Shown one piece after another: positions 12,023 through 24,154 of a stretch of DNA of 64,000 bases. Position 1 is the first letter of the stretch. Every line of letters begins with the position of its first letter. A program made the position numbers and the translations under genes. A model generated the notes under the pieces. That model was not told where the DNA came from and ran no database searches. It saw only the letters and a list, made by a program, of their open reading frames with translations. Origin of the DNA: Glomus cerebriforme (lineage: Eukaryota; Glomeromycota; Glomeromycetes; Glomerales; Glomeraceae). The stretch is taken from positions 163,300 to 227,299 of the forward strand of contig QKYT01000113.1 of NCBI GenBank assembly GCA_003550305.1. Direction: 5' to 3'.

Positions 12023-14386
12023 TATTTTACAATATTACTATAAATTCTGTTTTTATTTTATTATTGTAAATGTGAAAAGATTTCTTTTTAGAATTCTTTC
12101 TAGTAATTAAATATGCATAAAAGGAAAAGATTATGGAATGTTCGACATTACATGCATAGTGTTGAATACCCGGATGAACTATGTCAACCAGAATATTCTA
12201 TGACCGATTTGATCTGCTGATTTATTGTCCAGATCCGATAATTATTAAATTCTAAGTAAAAAAAAAAAAAAAAGAGGTTGCTTACAGTTAATTAACAATG
12301 ACACAAAATAAACAGTATCACAAAAATGTAACAGTTAATAATAAGCCGTACCAATTAAAGTTGGTGTGTGGTTTGACTCATAATTTAATTCTTCAAATCA
12401 AATAGCAAATGCATTAATTTATTAACTACTTTTAATCCATGTTTGTAGTGGTAACGTACAATTCTTGGATAATTGTATTAATTTTCAATCAATAAGAACA
12501 ACAATACGTAAATGCAATACAGCACGTATTATTAGGAATAACAAATGGTCATATTGTGAAGCTAGCGCCCCAGAAATTTCTGGAAAATGTAATTTGTGCG
12601 GGAAAACGCCCGGAAATTGTTCTGTTTTCCGACGTTTCCCGCAACTTTTCGGACATTTTATATAAATGCTGAAATTTGCCTCGGATACTAAATAAGGAAA
12701 TGATCATCCGTAAAGCCGGCCAAACTTCTTAATACATTATAAAAATAGCTAATAATAGAACGGTCAATAATTTGACATATCGGGACAATTTTTTTACTTT
12801 TTTCATTAAAGATAAAATAACTTTCTCAATCAATAATAAGTAGGCGTAATAGCGCCGTCGCACATTTTATTAAAATATATTAGGCATTAAATGGGCGTCC
12901 AATATTATTTTCCTTTTATATATTATTTATAGGCGCACAGTTTATTTATGTATAATAAAAATAAGAACTGTACCGAGTTTATTATTATTTATTGCATCAC
13001 ATCGTAACATAAAGAGGTTTAACAAAATTTTCTATATTCTTTTACTATTGTTTTTTGACGTGTTATTTATAAATTATTAGTCAAAACTGCAGTAATTGAA
13101 ATTAGCATGCGTAAATAAAGTAACTCTTCTCTTAAAAGTTTCGTTTAAATCGATTTAATCAATTTACAGTTAGGATGATCCATCGGCCAATATTAACCCC
13201 GAAATTCCGTGGAATTTAATTAAGGTTTTTAACACTATTCGCCAATTCGTGAAAGATTTGCCATAAATACGTTTAAGGGATACAGGGATGTGAAAAGTGG
13301 TATTCTGGTACGCACATGCTGCACAATAACCATTAATTGCAAAAAGAGCATAATAATAATTATTTTTACACAATAATTAGAATCGAGTGGAATTTATTTT
13401 TTTAATCGTGATCGACATTATATTTATTTAATCCTAAATAATATCACGGATGTTATTAAAACGGTACTATATTGGTATTTTAACGCCTATTCAATCAAAA
13501 AAGTGATGTATTATGATTTAAACGTTATAAGCTACAAAGAAAATATTTGTTTCATTATCTTTATAATTTTGTCAAAGCTAATTTATTTTTTAATGACGAT
13601 AAACAATACGTAGTGTTTAAATTGGATAATTAAACATACATATTAATTTAATTTATTAATTTAAAAATCACAAATGAAAATATAAAGAAAGAAAAAAAAA
13701 ATAACCTGATGTCATTATCATATTACTTTTTTAAAAAATTTTTATTCACATCACAATAAGTTCATGCATAAGTCATATTACTATTGATATAATGATAAAG
13801 TTATTGATAATTTTCCGTCAAAACCGCTAATATTATTATTTTGTATTCCTGGTAACATCTATAATTCCTGAATATCTACTGTATTATTTCCGACGTTTGT
13901 GATACTTTAATTATAAATTGATTTAAACAATAGGTTACCGTATATATTAATTAATGAAAATCGTAGTCATTATCAACTAAACAAAAATATATTTGTATCT
14001 ATTTATCTGGAACTGCAGCGTCAAACTCATGCATATCAGATTACGGATTTTAATGAACACATATTTGTACAATTATCTAACCATTTCTTGATCATTATTA
14101 TTCAACTATTATTACCATATTAGTCCCAATGGCTTAATATAAATATTGAAGGGGTAATGTAAAAATTTTCTGGAAACAACTCCGATAAATGATCAATTTT
14201 CTAATTTTCTAGAAATGTGAACATTTTTCTGAAAGATTTTTATAGGGTAAAAATAATAAAACTAAATTCCCTCATCTATAAAATCAATATGATAGAGATA
14301 AAAAAAAAATCTATTTATAATGTAACAGCTTAAAACAAATAAAATACATATTGAACGAATGAAGTCAAAATATAAATTGGCATACG
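12023..14386. other. intergenic with MITE relics, no gene
   Basis: Around 12555-12660 the sequence has words such as CCCAGAAATTTCTGGAAAAT, GCCCGGAAATTG and TTCGGACATTTTATA, resembling the CCGGACA MITE family. A second degraded copy ends TTTTTATAGGG near 14230-14247. Otherwise A+T-rich without credible frames. Confidence 0.4.
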
Positions 14387-15911
14387 TTACGTGTTGAAAG
14401 TAAAAGCTAAAATTATAATAACATATGTGGCTAACAACATACCACCTTCTAACCAATTAGATTCACCATCCTAAAAAAAGAGGTAAATGATATTTATAAT
14501 GTCAGTCGAAAAAATTAGACAAATAAATCATTTATTACCTGAATGAGATAATTTGTTATCAAAATTGAAATGAATAGTACAATCGTTTCAAATAATTGGA
14601 AAAATAATGTCATTTCTTGTTTTATTATCCATCCAAGTATGACAAGCAATGGTGAAATGAAAAGTGCAATATGCTAAAAAGAAATTGTCATAGTTAGAAC
14701 AAAATATTAAGTGAGAATTGCTTATCCATAAATTATTTACCATAGAATTTCCAGCAGTAACATTGATTGCAAAATTCATTTTATTTTTTATTGCGGCAGT
14801 AACAACGTTTGCAAGCTATACGAAGGAAAAATTCACTTAAAAAAAAGAAGAAATCCGACTTTTGATAAATTTAAAGAAAGTTTGTTCATTACCTCAGCAA
14901 TGTTACATACGATAGGTAATAGAATTAAACCGATAAAGCTTTTGCTTAACCCAGAAGATGTAACAAATCCTTCGATTGAGCCAACTAAATATTTAGCAGA
15001 AAAAGCTACAGCAACAGTTACAACAGCCAACAAAAATAAAGATACAATGGGAGATAATTGAGGTCTTTCCTTTTCTTCTTGTCCTTCTTGGTATAGCTTC
15101 GTATGAGTTTTCAGCTAATAAACCAACAAGCAAAGTTATAGTTTACGTTATGAAATGAATAAAATATTGTGCCGTAAGTTTATTGTACTCACTTGAAATA
15201 AAAGATAAAGAATATAAATTATCAATAAAACAACTGCTGTTCCATGAGACAAATTTAAAAGTTCTCCTTTTCTTTGTTCATTGGTATTAGAATTAATTTT
15301 TTCAACAGCCAAATTAAAAGCCGCGGGAATGATTAAACCAATACATGCTAAAGTCATTAAACTTGAACTTGTTTGTGCAGCAGTTTGATTAAATTTTTGT
15401 GTTTTATGAGAAATTCCTCCTGCAACAAAACACATTCCTAACACTAATAATAGATTTGAAATGATTGACCCAAGAATTGATGCTTGAACTACGCGTATTT
15501 GTCCATCTTTGAGTGCTATTATGGCAACAATTAATTCTACTACATTATCGAAGATAGAGTTAAACAAACCACCGATTGCCTGAAAATAAAAGAAAAAATT
15601 TTTTATATGAGGAAATTTTTTAAATTTATTCATTTGTTGATGGATACCTTATTAGCTCTCAGGCTAATATCTTTAGTTATAAATCCAATTAATTTTGCTG
15701 ATGGAATTATAGACAAAAAATTTAGAACGAAAATCCAAGTATCACTCCATTTTAATCCTTGAGCTATATATCCAAGTGGTATAAAAACAAATAATAAATA
15801 TAATAAATTAATCCATGAATTAGTAAATATTTTCTTAAATGTAGATTGTGATGGCGAAGAATATATAACTGAATCGTTTAACAATTGCGAATTTCTCTCT
15901 GGTGTTGTCAT
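14387..15911 (-). CDS. Ca2+/H+ exchanger-like, paralogue B with altered motifs
   Basis: Exons 15911-15648, 15579-15193, 15114-14893, 14815-14741, 14673-14539 and 14470-14387 stay in frame and give about 388 residues. Layout and sequence match paralogue A, but both ion-binding repeats are changed: alpha-1 reads DNVVELIVAI (Gly to Asp, Ala to Val) and alpha-2 reads CNIAELANVV (Gly to Cys, Ala to Ile, and the His after Glu replaced by Leu). The Asn and Glu of each repeat are kept. The N-terminal Ser/Pro region is shorter, the exon 1 end lost the usual VGQ (reads RANK), and the C-terminus is short (AFTFNT). With no stop or frameshift the gene may be expressed, but transport may be altered or lost. 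It lies about 2.5 kb upstream of A in the same orientation. Confidence 0.82.
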
Positions 15912-16859
15912 AATTATAAGAAGGATATTTTATATATTGTAATGTTTTTTTTTTTAAAAAAAAAAGAAAAGAACGATCATTAGGCAGGAAAATAGCAGTA
16001 GATAAAAATAAAATAACTAATTACGCTAGCAAAAAAAGGGTAGAATAAAAAATCCAAAATTTTTTTGCTAAAGAAAAATTATGATTCACACACATATATA
16101 TTATAATATGATCGGTTCGGGTACTGTACACATATATCCAATCTTGATCAATTGCTTGTGACAAAATTCTTTAGGATTCTTCTTACCGTCGAATATTCTA
16201 TATTTCTTGTGTATCAATCGATGGAATCTTCTATGCCGATTGATCTTCAAACCTTAACCATAACGACACATTGACAATGAACAATGAGCCTTAATTTATA
16301 TCAATATGGCGTGAGCTTGCATAGAATTAGGGTTTGAACTAGAAGAATCATTTTCAATATTATAAAAGAAAATTTAAAATTACCAGGAAAATGTAATGGA
16401 CTGTTTTTTTTTGTTGTCGTAATCAAATTAAAATTTATAATTATAAACATATAAACATAAATTGAGGTTTTAGAGTATGGATTTAATTAATTCTTCGAAT
16501 CCGACTTAATTCGGATATTTGTTTTATAGGACAGACTACAAAATATATTTATTACCCTTTTACGTTTTCGAATAATAATAGATTCTTTACTTGTTTATAT
16601 GATTTAATAGACGACAAAATAAATAATATTCTATCTAGCATTCATAACTGTCTCTCAGAAATGTTTTTTTATGACAAATCATATAGTATATGATTGATAT
16701 AATTTATTTGATATATAAATTTAAAAGTCATGATTAATAAATAAAGAGATAATAAAAATGTGTAAATTATAACTATTTATTATCAATGCGATTTATAAGA
16801 AAATCTACTGCATATTAAGAAAATTTAATTGTTAATAAAAAAAAGTTTGGCTTCTAATA
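15912..16859. other. intergenic, no gene seen
   Basis: Upstream flank of exchanger B. A TATA-rich stretch (ACATATATATTATAATATGA, about 16092-16111) could serve as promoter sequence; nothing else supported. Confidence 0.35.
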
Positions 16860-16879
16860 AATTCAAAGAATTATCTCAA

Positions 16880-17047
16880 TAATGTTCAAAGATTTTTTAA
16901 TCCAGAAGATTCAACTAACGATTCCTTTGATTGAACCAACTAAATATCCAGTACAATACAAATAAAAGTAACGATACAATAAGAAATAATTAGGGGTTCT
17001 CTTCACTCTTTTGTCCATCTTGATACGAGCGAGTTTCAACTAATAAA
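16880..17047 (-). pseudogene. relic of exchanger exon 3
   Basis: On the minus strand this matches exon 3 of the neighbouring exchanger genes with many changes: the start (TTAGTTGAAACTCG), the Pro-Gln-Leu region, the block encoding VGSIEGI-like sequence (GGTTCAATCAAAGGAATCG) and the 3' end (CATTATTGAGATAAT). Internal deletions remove about a quarter of the exon and the frame is lost. It is probably what remains of a seventh gene copy between B and C. Confidence 0.7.
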
Positions 17048-17680
17048 CCATTTCATGTGAGAAAAGATACGTTTGCTAGTGACGGCCATTGAACTTTGTT
17101 TGAAATAATTGAGTTTGAACTTACTCTTAAATGCTATCGAATTATCGGATGTAGTACCAATTGTCTGTTATATTTATCGTCATATACAAAAGTGTAGGCT
17201 GGCATATGTGGATTTTTACCAGATTACCGAAGAAAATTGGTGGTCATAAATTTATTCCGAAACTGTAATATTATTTATACATGAAATTTATAATCCATAT
17301 TTGGTCAGAGGACTTCAAAATATAGAATGCTCGGAGTGTTCTGATTAATGATTTGTGAGGCGCATTTATATGTAAATCTAATAAATATTATATTAATCTG
17401 GAATTAAAATATCAGTTTGTTTTATTTAGTCTTAAGTTTTGGTTTAAATTTCTGGCTATAATCTAAAATATAATTGTAATATATCTTTAAATGATTGATA
17501 TTTAAATTTTAAATTTTAAAACTATAATTAGTAATTTATATTGGAAGTTAGTTAGAAATTCAAAGATTTATCTAGTTTATGTATACCTATATAAATAAGG
17601 TAATAAACAAGCCAATTAGAATATATGATAATTATAAAGGTGCCGTCTGTGGATCAGAAAGTTTATTTTAAGTAGAGCGT

Positions 17681-17880
17681 CCCTGTTGTAGCCCAAACTC
17701 TACTACATGTCCCAAATCAAACTTGGGAAAAACCTTACATCCGAAACTTGACCATGTCCCAAACTAACCCAGTCTTAAATGGTAGTTTGAGACGTTAAAC
17801 ATTTATTAAAATTCACTAGCTTGGTTTGGGATATGGTCCGGATTTGGGACATGGTTACGTTTGAGCTACAACATCTCCCT
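17681..17880. mobile_element. MITE-like inverted repeat with TGTCCCAAA words
   Basis: The left arm (GTTGTAGCCCAAAC, then ATGTCCCAAATC) is mirrored on the right by GATTTGGGACATGG and GTTTGAGCTACAAC, with imperfect pairing over about 45 bases. The interior repeats TGTCCCAAA/TTTGGGAC several times. No coding capacity. Confidence 0.6.
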
Positions 17881-18587
17881 CAAATTATTGGGTAGTGGCG
17901 ACATTGTGCTCAAATGATGAAATCAATAGAATTATAGGCTTGCACATGCTCTTTTGATTTTGGTCGATTTTATTTAGGGAAATTTCATTTTCATTGAATA
18001 AAAAATAATGATATCTTGAACATTCCCTATTAATTATAGAAAAAAGACGTTTTTTAACTCCCTGGCTGTTCATCAAAATAGGAAATTCTGAAACTTTATT
18101 TTTTTTTGCCGATCAGATCACTTAACAGTCCAATCAATCACTAGCCGATCACTTAAGGGAGGTGCTTGAGAACGCCCTGCTAAAAAAGTAAAGCTATTCG
18201 GCCTAACTCAATCAACTAAATCGATTCGAATAAGGTATTCTCCGTGTCGATATTCTCTATGTCGATCCGCGTTAAAATGGTTTGATTGCGGATTAAGAAT
18301 TAATTTTGGCACATTGTCATTATTGTTGTCGATCGAAATTGTATAGCAATAAAGTTTAATCTTGTCAAAATAAGACCAAAAAATGGGAGGGTGAAAATCC
18401 AATGGTTTCATGTGTTAAAAATTTGACGTCTCTTTCTGGCATTTGTTGAATTATATTAAGACGGTTAGTAAATTTCAGATTACAAATGATCATCCAAAGT
18501 CTGGAAATTTTTATATTGATTCGTTACTTAATTATTTAGTTGAAAAAATTACTAAGGTTTATAGAATTAGTTTCTTCTCTTAGAAAT

Positions 18588-20156
18588 ATGATATTATTAG
18601 AGAAAAAATCACGGTCATCAGACAATTCAGATTATGATATAACAATAAGTGATGGAACAAACAGCTTTATGCCACCATCTCCCCCAAACTCACTAGTTTT
18701 TTATTCTTCACCACTTCAAAAAAGTGTATATAAATCCTTTAAATCTAAATGGATAATTTTATTAATAGTTTTTATACCACTTGGATATATGGCTCACGGA
18801 TTAAAATGGAATGATTCTTGGATTTTCATTCTAAATTTTTTGGCCATGATTCCATTAGCCATACTATTTGAATTTGCAATTAAAGATACTAGCCTGAGAG
18901 TTGGTTGGGTATTTATCACAATTTACCACTATTCACAAACTTAAAAAATATTTCTTTACGAACTACCTTTTTTTTGCAGACAATCGGTGGCTTGTTAAAC
19001 GCTATCTCCAGTAATATTGTGGAAATAATTACTTCTATAGTAGCACTCAAGAATGGACAAATACGTGTGGTTCAGGCATCAATTCTTGGATCAATTATTT
19101 TAAGTTCATTATTAATATTAGGAATTTGTTTTGTTACAGAAGGATTTCATTATAAATTACAAAAATTTAATCGAAAAGCTGCACAAACAAATTCAAGTTT
19201 AATGACTTTAGCATTGTTGCTTTAATCATTCCTGCAGCTTTTAATGTTATTACCCGTGGTGATAGTGAAGAAGAACTATTAAAGTTATCTCATTCAACGG
19301 CAATTATTTTATTAATAATTTATATTCTTTATCTTTTGTTCCAGGTGAGTACAATAATACACATAAATAAATCATTGCCAGTATAGCATTTTATTTATCT
19401 CAATAAATTATTTGGTTTATTAGTTGAAAACTCATCCACATTTATACCAAAAAGATCAACTGGAAGAAAAAGAGCCTCAATTATCTTTTATTGTATCAAC
19501 ATTATTATTAATTGTTGTGACTGTTGCTGTAACCTTTTCTGTATATTTAATTGATTCAATCGAAGGAATTGTTAAATCTACTGGATTAAGCGAAACCTTT
19601 ATCGGTTTGATTTTATTGCCTATCGTTAATAAATCTGCTGAGGTAATTCCTCGGATTATATCAGGAGTCAAACTTTTATTTTGAATTAACAATGAACTTT
19701 TTACTTAATATAGCTTCTAAATACTGTTATCGCCGCGATAGAAAAAAAAACCGATCTTGATTTTGCTATCAGTGTTGCTAGTGGCAGTGCTATGGTAAAT
19801 AGCTTTGTATTATTAATTTCCTTATTCGTAACTTTCATTATCAATTTTTTTTCTCTTTTTAGAATATCGCATTTTTCGCTTCACCATTAATTGTTATACT
19901 TGGATGGATAATAGGAAAAGACATGACATTATTTTTCGAATTATTTGAAATTATTATATTATTTGTTTCAGTTATGATGACGAATTATCTCGTACAGGTA
20001 TAATTTTTGTACTTGCGCGTTTCTTTTTAATTCAAATTGTAAAATAATGATGACCTTTTTCATTTTTAGGATGGTGAAACACATTGGTTAAAAGGTGTTA
20101 TGTTGCTAGCAACGTATGTTATGATGGCTTTAGCTTTCTTTTTTCACCCCATATGA
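18588..20156 (+). pseudogene. Ca2+/H+ exchanger paralogue C, one-base frameshift
   Basis: Exons 18588-18908, 18980-19344, 19424-19642, 19714-19794, 19863-19997 and 20070-20156 match paralogue D in every splice site. Exon 2 is 365 bases, not a multiple of three: at about 19213-19220 it has GCATTGTTGC where D has GCATGTATTAG, a one-base loss that brings a TAA at 19223-19225. After that point the D-like frame resumes and stays open to the TGA at 20154-20156. Motifs are those of the divergent subgroup (SSNIVEIITSI; VNKSAE). The start was placed at ATG 18588 by alignment to D. This is either a young pseudogene or a sequencing error in an intact gene. It forms a tandem pair with D, 2.75 kb apart. 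Confidence 0.85.
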
Positions 20157-21337
20157 TATATCATACCTCATTCTAAAGCTTGTATCACATGATCATAGCA
20201 AAAATTTGTCACCTCTCTCGTGTCACGCCTTCATTTATTAAGTATTCTGCGTGATTTAAATTTTTTTCGGAATATGAAATCCCTATTAATGCCATAATTC
20301 TAGTCAAAAATTTTATCAAATCACGGGATACTACTTCGACCCTGGCAGATCTATGTATTTAAACCAAAAAAGGAAAACCAAAGCCGGTCAATGCAGCTGC
20401 GTTTATCGTTATTTCTAGTTAATATTTTTTTGGCATGTAATTTTACATATATCCTTATATCTAATATACATAGATTTCATATTAATACAAATTTTGAATT
20501 TTTCTTTAATTTTTTTTTTTTGCTGTAAATTCAATGAAAATTTTATACAAGTTTCATAAAAGCTTCCGAAATTAAATGATAATTTGAAGTTATTGGATAT
20601 TAGTACATACATTATTGTCCGGAGCGAAGCGAAGGACTATATATGTTTACGCAAGGTGATAAATGATTAAGATCACGTGGAGATTTCCGGTTGTCCGCAC
20701 CGTAAATTGACGAATAAAAATTGTTGTTTTGATTGTTTTGATGTTACGTTGGACAAGATATAACGATAAGGCGATAACAATAAATAATGTCACACAAATA
20801 GTTTTTTTTCTCAAAGCTCCGGACTTACAATGGTTTCCATTGCCTAGTTTACTATCAATACTGTGCGTTAGGGGGTAAAATTAAATTAAAATTTAATGTT
20901 GTAATTATGAAGTTTATTTTTAATAATAGAATTGAACTGAATCAGGTAACCTCCTTTGTCGATTCTAATTGAATAGACAGAAATTTTGGGAATCCTCTTT
21001 CATAGGACGCACTGATAGTGTTTGTTGATTAAGAATTAGTTTTGGCACATTGTCATTATTATTGTCGATCTAAATTGTAGGTGAACATTCTCTAATTAAG
21101 ATAATAATTTGCGTAAACGAAAAAATAAAGTTTATTTATCAAAATTAGTGAAAATCTAATGGTTTCACGTGTTGAGAAGTTTTGACGTGATTTTAAAGTA
21201 TGACGATCCATTCTGTAATAAAGATAATCAACTTGGCATAATTACATAATTATTAATTAACAAAATTACCAATTTATAAAATACAAAAAAAAAACAAAAA
21301 TTAAAAAGTAAAACACTAAATTTTTCTTGGAAATACA
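20157..21337. other. intergenic between exchangers C and D
   Basis: Contains the word GTCCGGAGCGAAGCGAAGGA near 20618-20637, a near-palindrome. A 5' flank duplicated with the C gene lies at its right end. No gene seen. Confidence 0.45.
21027..21079. repeat. duplicated upstream segment of exchangers C and D
   Basis: GATTAAGAATTAGTTTTGGC and the following 33 bases match 18291-18343 with only a few changes. Both copies sit about 250-300 bases upstream of the respective ATG, so the C/D tandem duplication included the promoter region. Confidence 0.8.
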
Positions 21338-22967
21338 ATGTTATTAGAAAGAAATTCACAGTCGTCAAAAAATTCAGACTATGTTTTAACAATAAACGAA
21401 ATAAGAAACAGCTTTATGCCACCGTCCCCCCCAAATTCACCAGTTTTATATTCTTCACCATTTCAAATAAATATATATAAATTTTTTAAATCTCCATGGG
21501 TAATTTTATTAATAGTTTTTATACCACTTGGATATATGGCTCACGGATTAAAATGGAATAATTCTTGGATTTTTATTCTAAATTTTTTGGCCATGATTCC
21601 ATTAGCCATATTATTTGAATTTGCAATTAAAGATGCTAGTCTGAGATTTGGTCAGGTATTTATCACAATTTACCGCAATTCACAAGAAGATTAATTAAAC
21701 TTAAAAATATTTCTTTACGAACTACCTTTTTTTTTTTGTAGACAATTGGTGGCTTGTTAAACGCTATCTCGAGTAATACAGTAGAATTAATTACTTCTAT
21801 AGCAGCACTCAAGAAAGGGCAAATACGTGTGGTTCAGGCATCAATTTGTGGATCAATCATTTTATGCTTATTATTAATATTAGGTATTTGTTTTGTGTCA
21901 GAGGGAATCTCTTACAAAACACAAAAATTTAATCGGATTGCTGCACAAACAAATTCAAGTTTAATGACTTTAGCATGTATTAGTTTAATCATTCCAGCGG
22001 CTTTTAATTTTTCTGTTGAAAGAAATAATGTGAGTATCCATGAAGGAGAACTTTTAAATTTATCTCGTGCAACGGCAATTGTTTTATTAATTATCTATAC
22101 TCTTTACCTTTTGTTCCAAGTGAGTACAATAATAAGCATAAATAAATTTTTGACATTTTTGTCAGTACAGCATTTTTATTCATCTCATTTCTTGTTTGGT
22201 TTATTAGTTGAAAACTCATTCACACATATACCATAAAGAACAAAAGGAAGATGAAGAGCCTCAATTATCACTTATTGTATCAATAATACTATTAGCTGTT
22301 GTGACTGTTGCTGTATCTTTTTCTGTATATTTAATTGATTCAATCGAAGGAATTGTTAAATCTACTGGGTTAAGCGAAACCTTTATCGGTTTGATTTTAT
22401 TACCTATTATTAATAAATCTGCCGAGGTAATTCTTCGAATTTATCGGGGGAGTCAAACTTTTTTTTTTTAAATTAACAATGAACTTTTTATTGACTTAAT
22501 ATAGCTTCTAAATGCTGTTATCGCTGCAGTAGAAAACAAAACTGATCTTGATTTCGCTATTAGTGTTGCCACTGGCAGTTCTATGGTAAATAACATATTA
22601 ATTATGATTTCCTTATTTATATATTTCATTATAAACATTTTTTTCTTTTTTTTTTTCAGCACATCTCATTTTTCGTTTCGCCATTAGTTGTTATACTTGG
22701 ATGGATAATAGGACAAGACATGACATTATCTTTCGAATTATTTGAAACTATTATATTATTTATTTCAGTTATGATGACGAATCATCTCGTTCAGGTATAA
22801 TTTACGTACTTGCAACGTTTCGGTTTAATTCAAATTATAAATACTAATAATATCCTTTTTCCATTTAGGGTGGTGAAACACATTGGTTAAAAGGTGTTAT
22901 ATTGTTAGCAACGTATATTATGATGGCTTTAGCTTTCTTCTTTTATCCAAATGATATAAAATTTTAA
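21338..22967 (+). CDS. Ca2+/H+ exchanger-like, paralogue D (NKSAE type)
   Basis: Six intact exons: 21338-21655, 21742-22119, 22208-22426, 22505-22585, 22660-22794 and 22869-22967, about 409 residues. The fold and helix order match the CAX family. Alpha-1 reads SSNTVELITSI in place of [11 protein letters not shown], and alpha-2 reads INKSAELLNAVIAAV in place of VGNAAEHVTAV: Gly-Asn-Ala becomes Asn-Lys-Ser, placing a lysine three residues before the conserved Glu, and the following His is Leu. Exon 4 has two extra codons compared with A. The same alpha-2 change occurs in C and E, so it was inherited rather than random decay. Ion specificity may be changed or transport lost; I cannot decide. A Ser/Pro-rich N-terminus (FMPPSPPNSP) may be regulatory. 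Confidence 0.85.
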
Positions 22968-23451
22968 GTATTGCAAATATCATCACGACGGCAGAATACA
23001 TAATTTCTAGTCAACCTCTTACCAGCATTAATCTTAATTCTGTCACTGGTGACCATTAGTTAGCAAATCTCTGTATTTAAACCAAAAAAGGAAAGGTCTA
23101 GGTCCATAGGATCACATAGGATCAGACATTTAAAATTGGATTATTTTAGTTAATATGTAATTTTAGACTTTTTTTTTTTGCAAATTTTATACGTATATCA
23201 ATTGTATTATAGAAACCTTCAGTTATTAGATATTAATATTAAATTTTTATTTTTTTGTTGAATCGACCGAAGATCAATATACCCCTGACTCCTGATGTTA
23301 GGATCGACGTCAAAACATCAAAAACTCTGCCTAACTAATATAATTTAATTTGTATTATGTAAACTCGATTCATTCATTTTATTTAATACCGAATAAAAAT
23401 AAGGGGTCTAAACCTATAACCTAAACGGGATGCGATCATTGTTAATAAAAT
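22968..23451. other. intergenic, no gene seen
   Basis: 3' flank of exchanger D; A+T-rich, nothing supported. Confidence 0.4.
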
Positions 23452-23700
23452 AGGAACACGTGAAAAGCATAAAAAAGAATAATAATTTGTTATCAAATAT
23501 GGAATGATCTGAAATATCATAACAAATCTGCTCCTATTATGTAATGAAAAGTATGTAAATGTGAAAGACTAAATGAGTGATTCATAGTAACTTACCACAA
23601 AGAACCTGCAGAGCAAATACATTTTATTTTGTTACAGGATTGGAAGCATATGGGCGATAATTATCTCTGCAGCGTTGCCAACAATAGAGACATATTTGTG
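23452..23700 (-). pseudogene. relic of exchanger exons 3-5 (paralogue-F-like)
   Basis: Read on the plus strand, GAACACGTG...AGCATAAAAAA followed by ATTTGTTATCAAA corresponds to the intron 5/exon 5 junction of paralogue F (26473-26537). TTACCACAAAGAACCTGCAG corresponds to the end of exon 4, and TTATCTCTGCAGCGTTGCCA to the end of exon 3 (GNAAE region). Order and orientation match a minus-strand gene, but exon bodies are deleted. It is the remnant of another F-like copy between D and E. Confidence 0.65.
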
Positions 23701-24154
23701 CGGTTACAAATCATGTGTTTTTAATATAAAAGGAATAATAATATGATGTTCGACGTCGCTATTACTGCACAATTGCAGACTTTGACTATTTATAGACCAT
23801 TCAGAATTATTTTTGATAAACATAGGAGCGCTGGAAAATTAAATTTCTAATGAAAAAGAGATTTTCAGGAGATATCCTGGAAATGTCGGATTTGTCGAAT
23901 GTACAGTAAACGTCCTTGCATGTAGATAATGTTCCAAAACGTGATCACGAATTGTATTTCGAAGCGAAACTTTACCCCATATCGGAAATTTCCAATTTCT
24001 GGGTCGATAGCTTCATTAAGAATGCAATATGAAATATGTATACCATTATACTGTTATTTTAAAATACTAAACAAGGACGATCATCAGTAATACAACAACG
24101 CAAACGTACCGTATCATCGCAAAAAAAAAAAAAAAAAATTCTCTCTCTTATAAT

